A stretch of 45,174 nucleotides of DNA from Candidatus Eiseniibacteriota bacterium (GTDB lineage: Bacteria; Eisenbacteria; RBG-16-71-46; SZUA-252), in assembly GCA_005893165.1 (NCBI GenBank), contig VBOR01000063.1, positions 3,807 through 48,980 on the forward strand, written 5' to 3'. The notes below the pieces were generated by a model. That model worked only from the letters and a program-made list of their open reading frames with translations, was not told the origin of the DNA and ran no database searches. Below are positions 26,720 to 33,142 of this stretch, piece after piece; position 1 is the first letter of the stretch, and every line of letters starts with the position of its first letter. Both the position numbers and the translations under genes were made by a program.

Positions 26720-27557
26720 GGACGCGGCACGCTCCTCGGGGCTCGGGCAGAGGCTCCGCATGAACCTCGCGGCCGTCTATGCGCGGGCGAGCGTGCGCGT
26801 GAAGGCCTCCTTCCGCGAGCGGTCCTGGCTCCTGGGGGAGACCCTCTTTCCGTTCCTCGCGATGTCCGCCTTCGTGCTCGTCTACCGCGGGCTAAGGGCA
26901 CCCCGCGAGTACGAGGGGTTCGTGGTGCTCGGCGGAGCGATGATCGCGTACTGGAACAACGTGATCTGGGGGATGGCGAGCCAGTTCTTCTGGGAGCGGG
27001 AACAGGGGCAATTGCAGCTCTACCTCATCACGCCCGTCTCGCGGATGTCGATCCTCCTCGGCATGGCGCTCGGCGGCATGGCGATGACCACCACGCGCGC
27101 CGCGGCGATCCTGACCGGAGGGATCCTTCTCTTCCACGTCTCGCTGCCGCTCGAGCGCGCGCTGCCCGCGTTCGGTCTCTTCCTGCTCACGCTGGGCGCG
27201 GCGTACAGCCTGGGAATGATTCTGAGCAGCCTCTTCCTTCTCTGGGGAAGGGAAGTATGGCACACGGCCACGATCCTCCAGGAGCCGGTCTATCTCCTCT
27301 CCGGCTTCTATTTTCCGGTGAGCGCCATGGGGGTCGGCATCGCGATCGTGGGATCGATCCTGCCGGTCACGCTGGGGCTCGACGGGATCCGTCAGGTCTT
27401 CTACGGCCCCGCGGCGCACGGGCTGCTCCCGGTCCGCTGGATCCCGCCGATCCAGATCGCCCTCACCGCGATCTTCCTCTTCGTCTCCGCGGTCTCGCTC
27501 CGCTACATGGAGAACCTGGGAAAGCAGGAGGGCCGGCTCACGGTGCGCGGCGATTGA
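26709..27557 (+). CDS. ABC-2-type transporter permease (first)
   Basis: A 282-residue membrane protein with about six hydrophobic helices, among them ETLFPFLAMSAFVLVYRG, VVLGGAMIAYWNNVIWGM, AAAILTGGILLFHVSL, ALPAFGLFLLTLGAAYSLGMIL, EPVYLLSGFYFPVSAMG and a final helix near IALTAIFLFVSAVSL. The REQGQLQLYLITPVSRMSILLG segment after helix two is the characteristic cytoplasmic coupling loop of ABC-2 permeases (compare E-x-G-T-L-E-x-L-L-x-x-P-V). Its ATG lies inside the ATPase end (11-base overlap) and its stop overlaps the second permease start as TTGA. Two different permeases plus one ATPase suggest a heterodimeric exporter. Cargo cannot be told from sequence. Confidence 0.9.
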   Translation: MAPEDAARSSGLGQRLRMNLAAVYARASVRVKASFRERSWLLGETLFPFLAMSAFVLVYRGLRAPREYEGFVVLGGAMIAYWNNVIWGMASQFFWEREQGQLQLYLITPVSRMSILLGMALGGMAMTTTRAAAILTGGILLFHVSLPLERALPAFGLFLLTLGAAYSLGMILSSLFLLWGREVWHTATILQEPVYLLSGFYFPVSAMGVGIAIVGSILPVTLGLDGIRQVFYGPAAHGLLPVRWIPPIQIALTAIFLFVSAVSLRYMENLGKQEGRLTVRGD

Positions 27558-28423
27558 GAGCGGCGGTGATCGTAGGGCCGGTGAAGCGGCTGGCGCAGGT
27601 GCTCCGCACCTCGGCGTGGCTGGGCTGGCAGGTCGAAGCGAACTGGGCGGAGCCCTGGATCTTCCTCATGTACGCCATCGCAAAGCCGCTCGCGACCACG
27701 CTCATCCTCTTCTTCATGGTGCGGGTCGTCTCGCAGGGTCATGCGAACGCGGAGACGTTCCGCTTCATCTTCATCGGGAACACGTTCTTCCTCTACGTCA
27801 CGGAGGTGCTGATCGGGATCTCGTGGACCGTGTTTCGGGATCGCGAGGATTACGAGACCCTGAAGTACATCTACGTGGCGCCGGTCCGGCTGCTTCCGTA
27901 TCTCCTGGGGCGCGCGTTCACGCGCGTGGCGACCGCGACGCTGGGGGTGCTGGTGGCGCTCCTCTTCGGACGCCTCGTGCTCGGGCTCACGATCGGGGTG
28001 CCGGGGACGAACTGGCTCCTGGTCGTGGGCGCCGTGCTCCTCGGGCTCCTCGGCGTGCTCTGGCTGGGGATCATCCTCGCGGGGATCTCGCTCGTCGTGG
28101 CACGGCACAGCATGAACCTGAACGAGGGACTGAGCGGGCTCTTCTTCCTGCTCTGCGGCGCGATCTTCCCCCTGGACGTGCTTCCGCGGTGGGCGCTCCA
28201 CCTCTCGCTCCTCCTGCCCTTCACCTACTGGCTCGAGCTTCTCCGGAGGATGCTCACGGGCCGAGGATTCGCGGCGAGCCTGGGGCGGTACGGCGACGGG
28301 GATCTCTGGTGGATTCTCGCGCTGGCCACGGTGGGGCTCTGCGCGCTCGCGCTGGTCTGGTTCCGCGGGTGCGAGCGGATCGCGCGCGAGCGCGGGCTGA
28401 TCGACTGGAAGACGAACTACTGA
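27554..28423 (+). CDS. ABC-2-type transporter permease (second)
   Basis: A 289-residue membrane protein with about six helices, including AIAKPLATTLILFFMVRVV, FRFIFIGNTFFLYVTEVLIG, TLGVLVALLFGRLVLGLTIG, LVVGAVLLGLLGVLWLGIIL, LSGLFFLLCGAIFPLDVLP and ILALATVGLCALALVWF. The coupling loop here is DREDYETLKYIYVAPVRLLPYLLGRA, the same position and pattern as in the first permease. The start is a TTG overlapping the previous stop (TTGA); a GTG at 27566 is an alternative. It is the last gene of the plus-strand run and ends four bases before the end of a convergent minus-strand gene. Confidence 0.88.
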   Translation: MRAAVIVGPVKRLAQVLRTSAWLGWQVEANWAEPWIFLMYAIAKPLATTLILFFMVRVVSQGHANAETFRFIFIGNTFFLYVTEVLIGISWTVFRDREDYETLKYIYVAPVRLLPYLLGRAFTRVATATLGVLVALLFGRLVLGLTIGVPGTNWLLVVGAVLLGLLGVLWLGIILAGISLVVARHSMNLNEGLSGLFFLLCGAIFPLDVLPRWALHLSLLLPFTYWLELLRRMLTGRGFAASLGRYGDGDLWWILALATVGLCALALVWFRGCERIARERGLIDWKTNY

Positions 28424-28426
28424 CGG

Positions 28427-28948
28427 CTAGGGGTATCGGGTCCCGGTGCGCCGGCCGCCGCGGCGTTTCTTTCCTCCGCGGAGCGCCTTGCCGAGCATGA
28501 CGTTGATGGGATGGCTGCGGGGAAGAACCGGCACGACCGGAGGCTTGCGGACCCCCAGCTTCCGGAGCGTATCGTTGGCCGCCTCGTAGTTGGGGTTCCA
28601 CGAGAGCGCCTGATTGAACGCCTTGATCGCGTCCGCGGTGCGGTTCGCGAGCAGGAACACCTCGCCCAGATTGTGATAGTGCTCCGGGCGGTGGTATTCG
28701 ACCTCGATCGACCGTCGGCAGAGCTGCTCCGCGTCGCTGTACTTGCGGTCCGCGTGCGCGACCGCGAGACCGAGGTAGCTGAGGTAGCCCTTGGCCTGGG
28801 GCTCCAGCATGATCGCTTCCTGGAAATGGTTCACGGCGTCCCGGTAGCGGCACGCGTAGAGCATGCGCACGCCGGCCATGAAATGCTCGTGGCCGATCGC
28901 CCCGGTCACAGCGATCTGACGCTGCCTCTTATCCCGCGCGGTTGACAT
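28427..28948 (-). CDS. Small TPR-repeat protein
   Basis: A 173-residue protein on the minus strand with three to four TPR-like units between residues 20 and 130: FMAGVRMLYACRYRDAVNHFQEAIMLEP, LGLAVAHADRKYSDAEQLCRRSIEVEY, HYHNLGEVFLLANRTADAIKAFNQALSWNP and NYEAANDTLRKLG. The C-terminal 40 residues are basic and Pro-rich with a PVLPRSHPINVMLGKALRGGKKRRGGRR tail. No signal peptide, so a cytosolic adaptor is likely. The ATG at 28948 has an excellent ribosome site (ggaggaa) seven bases upstream on the minus strand and is chosen over an earlier in-frame start at 29044. It is convergent with the ABC exporter and divergent from the PTS gene. Partner unknown. Confidence 0.87.
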   Translation of the reverse strand: MSTARDKRQRQIAVTGAIGHEHFMAGVRMLYACRYRDAVNHFQEAIMLEPQAKGYLSYLGLAVAHADRKYSDAEQLCRRSIEVEYHRPEHYHNLGEVFLLANRTADAIKAFNQALSWNPNYEAANDTLRKLGVRKPPVVPVLPRSHPINVMLGKALRGGKKRRGGRRTGTRYP

Positions 28949-29134
28949 GTGGGTTCCTCCCCCTGCAGAAAGAAGGCAAGCAGTATGCCGTCCGGATCGT
29001 GCGTATTGAGACCCCTGTCCTTTCGAGGGGGCACTGAAACGCATGGACTTATGGAGTTACGACCCGGCCGGCAAATCTCTGGCCGCCAGGAGCCGCGTCT
29101 CCTCGTGCGAAGCGCCCGTCCGGCACAAGAAACT

Positions 29135-29163
29135 TGCGAGAACCAAGCGGTTTGTGTAGGTTA
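29135..29163 (+). promoter_or_regulatory. Candidate promoter for the EIIA/zinc-ribbon pair
   Basis: TTGCGA (29135-29140) and TAGGTT (29158-29163) with a 17-base spacer, in the 271-base gap between two divergent genes. The transcript would begin near 29170 and leave a leader of about 50 bases before a strong ribosome site (aaaaggagga at 29209-29218). The rest of this gap holds no gene that I can support. Confidence 0.4.
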
Positions 29164-29219
29164 GCTCATCGGGTTCAGGACCCAACGGTTCCAACCTGAG
29201 CATAGGTCAAAAGGAGGAG

Positions 29220-29714
29220 ATGCCGACCGTATCCGCTGCCCCGCGCCGGAGTGAGACGCATCTGGAATTACACCTCCGCCCCTCTCTCTTCATCCCCGAG
29301 CTGAGAACCCGAAAGAAATCCTCCGTCCTCGAGGAGATGGTCGCTCATCTCGCCGAGCACCGGATCGCGCGTCAGGCGCAGGCGGTTCTGGAGGTGCTGC
29401 GGCAGAGGGAAGCCCTGGGTAGCACCGGCCTGGGCAAGGGGATCGCGGTTCCGCACGCGCGCTCCACCATGGTCACCGAGCGGGCCGTCCTTTTGGCGCG
29501 CTCCACCAAGGGTGTGGAATTCGATTCGATCGACGGCAATCCGGTCCATCTCTGCTTCCTGATCGTGGCGCCGCCGGTCGACCGGGACCCCATTTACCTC
29601 CAGATGCTCGCCGAGATCGTGAAGGCGGTCCGGCTGGCTCCGGTGCGAAAGAAGATCCTGGAAGCCGCTGACTTCGCGTCGATCCGGTCTCTGATCGGAG
29701 CCCAGCTCGCATGA
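29220..29714 (+). CDS. PTS EIIA domain protein (fructose/mannitol or PtsN type)
   Basis: A 164-residue protein with an N-terminal extension of about 20 residues and then a complete EIIA domain of the fructose/mannitol/nitrogen class. Such domains accept a phosphate from HPr on one histidine. That residue is His79 in GLGKGIAVPHAR, and EEMVAHLAEHR, EALGSTGLGKG, VEFDSIDGNPVHLCFLIVAPP and YLQMLAEIVKAVR match the family. No sugar-specific EIIB or EIIC follows, so a regulatory PtsN-like role is more likely than sugar import. The start has a strong ribosome site (aaaaggaggag). The stop overlaps the zinc-ribbon gene by 4 bases. Confidence 0.92.
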   Translation: MPTVSAAPRRSETHLELHLRPSLFIPELRTRKKSSVLEEMVAHLAEHRIARQAQAVLEVLRQREALGSTGLGKGIAVPHARSTMVTERAVLLARSTKGVEFDSIDGNPVHLCFLIVAPPVDRDPIYLQMLAEIVKAVRLAPVRKKILEAADFASIRSLIGAQLA

Positions 29715-30055
29715 ACACCAAGCTCCAAGCGCTCGTGGCCCTTCAAGACCTGGACCTCATGATCCGCGAGGCCAAGGATCCGGAGCAGGCGACGCGGGAG
29801 GAGGAATTGGGCTTTCCGCTGAGCGGGGTGGACAAGCTGGAGCGCACCCGGGACCGGCTGGCGAAGCAGATCGACGAGCAGCTCCTCCAGCGATACGAGC
29901 GCATGAGCCGGCGGTTCACCCGCGTCGTCGTCCCCGTGGAAGGACGCGTCTGCCTCGGATGCTTCATGGGGCTTCCCACCGCGACGCGGCGAAATATCGA
30001 TCCTGGAACGGTAGAGCACTGCGAGAATTGCGGCCGTATCTTGTACCGCCTCTAG
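29711..30055 (+). CDS. Short C4-type zinc-ribbon protein (CT398/DUF164-like)
   Basis: A 114-residue protein with an N-terminal helical part (residues 1-65, likely coiled coil: TKLQALVALQDLDLMIRE ... VDKLERTRDRLAKQIDEQLLQRYERM) and a C-terminal zinc ribbon with Cys81, Cys84, Cys104 and Cys107 (CLGCF ... HCENCGRIL). This is the arrangement of the CT398/YacG-like zf-RING_7 family, but the coiled coil is much shorter than the usual 240-residue proteins. The sequence RRFTRVVVPVEGRVCLGCFMGLPT resembles those relatives closely. Coupled to the EIIA gene by ATGA. Function of the family is unsettled; a scaffold or RNA-associated role has been proposed for some members. Confidence 0.85.
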   Translation: MNTKLQALVALQDLDLMIREAKDPEQATREEELGFPLSGVDKLERTRDRLAKQIDEQLLQRYERMSRRFTRVVVPVEGRVCLGCFMGLPTATRRNIDPGTVEHCENCGRILYRL

Positions 30056-30092
30056 AACCCAGCACCCCTTCCTTCAGACGCCTTCCGTAAGC

Positions 30093-30098
30093 TATAAT
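30093..30098 (+). promoter_or_regulatory. Candidate -10 box (TATAAT)
   Basis: A perfect TATAAT stands in the 118-base gap between the zinc-ribbon gene and the small secreted protein. The best -35 partner, ttcctt at 30069-30074 with an 18-base spacer, is weak. Transcription would start near 30105 and leave a leader of about 70 bases. Confidence 0.35.
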
Positions 30099-30173
30099 TG
30101 TGTGTGTCAGGGGCTCCCCTGGGTCCTGCCGGTCGGGCGGGATGGGAGCCCTCCATCGGAGGCGATCCGCGCC

Positions 30174-30605
30174 ATGCTCAAACGACTTGCGCTGCTCCTC
30201 GGCGCCGCCCTGCTCCTCTTCTTTGCGCCGCCGCCCTCCCGCGCGTCGGCGGACCCGGAACAGACCGCGGGGGATCGACCGATGTACGTCGGTCCGACCG
30301 AGATCCTCTTCGCGGACGCCGATTCCGTGTACTACGTCGTCTCGAGGGAGTGGCTCTCCGCGAGCGTGCGGCATCAGGAAAAGCTCCTTCGCCGCGCCGT
30401 TCGCATGGCGTATTGGCTCAAGCACGTCTCCAAGGACATGCGGATGGTGTTCGACGCGCTCGGCTATCCCACCGGCCGCGTGCTCGCGACGCCGGCGGGG
30501 CACAACGAGGAGTGGTGGTATTACGGCGAGCTCGCGCCGCCGTTACGCTTTCGTGACGGCGCGCTGATCGACACCGACGAATTCGAGGCCCTTCTCTCGC
30601 GCTGA
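30174..30605 (+). CDS. Small secreted protein with a SmpA/OmlA-like C-terminal pattern
   Basis: A 143-residue protein with a signal peptide (LKRLALLLGAALLLFFAPPPSRASA) and a mature domain of about 115 residues. The mature part has a helical stretch (HQEKLLRRAVRMAYWLKHVSKDMRMVFDALGYPTGR) followed by EEWWYYGELAPPLRFRDGALI. A helix, then lGxPtg, then eWWYY and fxdG is the order seen in SmpA/BamE/OmlA-type lipoproteins, but there is no lipobox cysteine and similarity is only by pattern. The ATG at 30174 is chosen because the signal peptide starts there; the frame is open further upstream without coding character. A TATAAT box lies about 75 bases upstream. Exported and envelope-associated is likely; role unknown. 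Confidence 0.75.
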   Translation: MLKRLALLLGAALLLFFAPPPSRASADPEQTAGDRPMYVGPTEILFADADSVYYVVSREWLSASVRHQEKLLRRAVRMAYWLKHVSKDMRMVFDALGYPTGRVLATPAGHNEEWWYYGELAPPLRFRDGALIDTDEFEALLSR

Positions 30606-30632
30606 TCCGGATGCCGTTCCCGGCAATCCGCC

Positions 30633-30661
30633 TTGTCCGTCCCTCGCGCCGATGGTAGATT
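30633..30661 (+). promoter_or_regulatory. Candidate promoter for the Cys/Met metabolism PLP enzyme
   Basis: TTGTCC (30633-30638) and TAGATT (30656-30661) with a 17-base spacer, 34 bases upstream of the start codon. A strong ribosome site (gggagggagg, 30681-30690) follows. Confidence 0.45.
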
Positions 30662-30694
30662 CCGCGCGGGGTCTTCACTGGGGAGGGAGGGTTC

Positions 30695-31903
30695 TTGCCG
30701 AGTCGTGACGCTACGGGTCCATCCACGCGATCCGTCCATGCCGGCCGCGTCCGCGATCGCGAGAGCGGCCACGTCGCCACTCCCATCCACCTGAGCTCGA
30801 CCTTCTTCTCCCGCAATACCCGCGAGCTCATCGAATACCTGGAAGGCCGCCGGTCCGCGAATTTCTACTCGCGCTATTCCAATCCCACGGTCGAGGCCGC
30901 CGAGGAGAAGATCGCGGAGCTGGAGGGGGGCGAGCGCGCACTCTGCTTCGGCTCCGGCATGGCGGCCATCTCCACGCTCCTCCTTTCGCAGCTCCGGCAC
31001 GGCGACGGCATCGTCGCCACGCGCGAGCTCTACGGCGGCACGTTCGAGTTCATCGAGAGGATGCTCCCGCGCTGGGGGATCTCGGTCACCTTCGTCGATC
31101 CCGGCGATCTCCGGGGGCTGGAGGCCGCGGTCGGTCCCATGACCCGGCTCATCTACACCGAGACCCCGACGAATCCCAGGCTCACCGTCGTGGACCTCCG
31201 CGCGGTGGCGGAGATCGCCCGGCGGAAGCAGGTGCCGTGCGCGGTCGACAACACCTTCGCCTCGCCGATCAACCAGCGGCCGATTGGATTCGGCTTCGAT
31301 TTCGTGCTGCACTCGGCGACCAAGTATCTCGGCGGCCACTGCGACCTGATCGGCGGCGTGGTCGTCGGTCCGCGGGACCGGATGAAGGAGGTGTGGCAGC
31401 ACCGGAAGCTCCTCGGCGGGATCCTGGATCCCCACGCCGCCTATCTCCTCGAGCGCGGGATGAAGACCCTGGCGCTCCGGATGGAGCGGCACAACGAGAA
31501 CGGCCTCGCGATCGCGCGTCACCTGGCGGAGCATCCACGGGTCCGCCGGGTGTTCTATCCAGGGCTTCCCGGCCACCCCGGTCACGAGATCGCGAAGCGC
31601 CAGATGTCAGGGTTCGGGGGCGTGGTCTCCTTCGAGGTCGATGCCGGGAAGGAAGAGACGACGCGGGCCGTGGAAGCGCTCGAGCTCATGTACCTGGCGC
31701 CGAGTCTCGGAGGGGTCGAGACCCTCGTGAGCCAGCCCACGAACACGTCCCATTATTTCGTCTCGCCGGAGGAGCGCGCGGCCCAGGGAATCTCCGATTC
31801 GCTGGTGAGGATCGCGCTCGGGATCGAGGACCCTGCGGATCTCATTCGCGACCTCGATCGCGCGCTCGAGACGGTGCCTTCGGAGGAGCGGGCGAGGAGG
31901 TGA
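30695..31903 (+). CDS. Cys/Met metabolism PLP enzyme (cystathionine gamma-synthase/lyase family)
   Basis: A 402-residue fold-type I PLP enzyme of the trans-sulfuration family. Motifs: STRSVHAGR at the start, THLSSTFF-like PIHLSSTFF, FYSRYSNPTVEAAEEKIAELEGGERALCFGSGMAAI, YTETPTNPRLTVVDL, VDNTFASPINQRP, the PLP lysine Lys210 in VLHSATKYLGGHCDLIGGVV, and SLGGVETLVSQPTNTSH. The family covers cystathionine gamma-synthase, beta- and gamma-lyase, O-acetylhomoserine sulfhydrylase and methionine gamma-lyase; I cannot separate these by eye. The TTG start at 30695 has a strong Shine-Dalgarno site directly upstream and no better ATG near. No methionine or cysteine genes adjoin it. Confidence 0.9.
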   Translation: MPSRDATGPSTRSVHAGRVRDRESGHVATPIHLSSTFFSRNTRELIEYLEGRRSANFYSRYSNPTVEAAEEKIAELEGGERALCFGSGMAAISTLLLSQLRHGDGIVATRELYGGTFEFIERMLPRWGISVTFVDPGDLRGLEAAVGPMTRLIYTETPTNPRLTVVDLRAVAEIARRKQVPCAVDNTFASPINQRPIGFGFDFVLHSATKYLGGHCDLIGGVVVGPRDRMKEVWQHRKLLGGILDPHAAYLLERGMKTLALRMERHNENGLAIARHLAEHPRVRRVFYPGLPGHPGHEIAKRQMSGFGGVVSFEVDAGKEETTRAVEALELMYLAPSLGGVETLVSQPTNTSHYFVSPEERAAQGISDSLVRIALGIEDPADLIRDLDRALETVPSEERARR

Positions 31904-31917
31904 CGGGGCCGGGCTCC

Positions 31918-31946
31918 TGGAAAGGAGCGCCTCGATCCACTATGCT
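31918..31946 (+). promoter_or_regulatory. Candidate promoter placing the next gene's transcript at its ATG
   Basis: TGGAAA (31918-31923) and TATGCT (31941-31946) are 17 bases apart. The expected start of transcription, about seven bases after the -10 box, falls at 31953, which is the first base of the next gene's ATG. No Shine-Dalgarno sequence lies between. Confidence 0.4.
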
Positions 31947-31952
31947 CCCAGC

Positions 31953-32444
31953 ATGCGCCCTTCTCTCAGAGCAGCGCTCCCGTTCCTCATGCTCGTAGCG
32001 GGATCGATTTCCGTTCCTCCCGAGTCCGCGCGCGCGGAGGGGGGGGATGCGCATGCGGTCCAGGCGCCCGCGGATGCTGTGGCCCTCTTGGATTACCTGA
32101 TGCAGCCGCCGGCGGGGAATGAAGGTGGTGGAGAGGAGGACTCCGTGCCTCGGATCGAACGCCCCACCTCGGGGGGACAACAGCAAACACAACCGCCTTC
32201 TTCAGGCGGGACGTTCCATCCTCCAGGCGGAAGCGCGGCTCCTGATTCCGCGAAGAGGACCTCTCCATTCAACAATCCGAATTTCGGGGACACGCTGACG
32301 GCGGGCTTTGGACAGCATCGCGCGCAGGAGACCGCTCCGCCTCCTCCCGGCGCGAGACGCGGCGTCCTGGGCCTTCATCCTCTCGCGATTCTCGTGGGAC
32401 TCATCGCGCTCGACATCTTCGTCGTAAGCGTGGCCGCGAAGTGA
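31953..32444 (+). CDS. Small membrane protein: signal peptide, Pro/Gly-rich region, C-terminal helix
   Basis: A 163-residue protein without a recognised family. Residues 1-28 form a signal peptide (AALPFLMLVAGSISVPPESARA). Residues 30-130 are low complexity, rich in Pro, Gly, Gln, Ser, with QTQPPSSGGTFHPPGG and AETAPPPPGARR-like stretches, probably disordered. The last 25 residues form a membrane helix (LHPLAILVGLIALDIFVVSVAAK). It would be an envelope-anchored linker with a long disordered periplasmic part. The stop overlaps the start of the HEXXH protein (GTGA), which itself overlaps the PP2C gene, so the three are coupled. The probable promoter puts the transcript start at the ATG. Confidence 0.72.
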   Translation: MRPSLRAALPFLMLVAGSISVPPESARAEGGDAHAVQAPADAVALLDYLMQPPAGNEGGGEEDSVPRIERPTSGGQQQTQPPSSGGTFHPPGGSAAPDSAKRTSPFNNPNFGDTLTAGFGQHRAQETAPPPPGARRGVLGLHPLAILVGLIALDIFVVSVAAK

Positions 32445-33142
32445 GCCGGCGTATCCGCCCGCTTCATGACGCCCACGGAGGGACGGGACTGCGCGTCCGC
32501 TGGCAGCCTCCGGATTTCCCCCTGCGCGAGGCGGCCGAGGTCGTCCTGCGCGAATCGATCCGGGAGCTGGGCCTCTCCGACGTCGTGCGCGACGTGCACG
32601 TTCACGTGGATCTCCGGAACCGGGACGACCACGCCTACATCGAGTGGAACACGCACGATCACCGCGCCGCGCGCCTCTCCTTCGCGCTGGGGAATTTCGT
32701 GACTCCCTCCCGGCGGCGCGCATGGGCGCGCACCTGGGGCCGCCGCGCCGGGACCCCTCCGGTCCTGCCGCGGCAGTTCTCGGGCAAGTGTTTCGCCGAG
32801 GCGTGCCTTCACGAGCTCTTCCACCTCCGTGACGACCACGAGGCGGGCGTGGACCTGGCAGCCCACCCCGAGCAGGATCGCGAAGCCTTGAACGAGCTCT
32901 GGAACGTCTGGATCGACGGACGTCTTCACCGCCGCGGGCTGCCCGCCATGACCCGCGGGGAGCGCCACCGCGTGTTCGTGCGCACGCTCGCGCACTATCC
33001 GCGCTTTGCGCGCCGCGGGGAGCGGATCTTCAACGCGCTCTGGTCCGCGGACCACCTGGGACCCAAAGAGCTTCGGGCGTTTCTCGCCGAGATCCAGAGC
33101 CCGCCCGAAGCCGGCAGGCGGGTGAAGCGCCGGACGCGATGA
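32441..33142 (+). CDS. Predicted zincin-like protein with HEXXH motif
   Basis: A 233-residue protein with no family I can name. It contains ACLHELFHLRDDHEAGVD: His124, Glu125 and His128 form HEXXH, and a further His133 or Glu134 could be the third metal ligand. The spacing (four residues to the next His) differs from the HEXXHXXGXXH metzincin pattern. The rest is charged and helical, with LREAAEVVLRESIRELGLSDVVRDVHVHVDL at the N-terminus and ALNELWNVWIDGRLHRRG beyond the motif. No signal peptide and no membrane helix, so a cytosolic location is expected. The end is very basic (RRVKRRTR). It lies between a membrane protein and a PP2C phosphatase with four-base overlaps on both sides. Protease activity is inference from the motif only. 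Confidence 0.78.
   Translation: MSRRIRPLHDAHGGTGLRVRWQPPDFPLREAAEVVLRESIRELGLSDVVRDVHVHVDLRNRDDHAYIEWNTHDHRAARLSFALGNFVTPSRRRAWARTWGRRAGTPPVLPRQFSGKCFAEACLHELFHLRDDHEAGVDLAAHPEQDREALNELWNVWIDGRLHRRGLPAMTRGERHRVFVRTLAHYPRFARRGERIFNALWSADHLGPKELRAFLAEIQSPPEAGRRVKRRTR

Noticed and set aside
28511-28945. Plus-strand frame of 144 residues opposite the TPR gene
   Set aside because: The minus strand shows repeated TPR motifs and a strong ribosome site; the plus frame is antisense.
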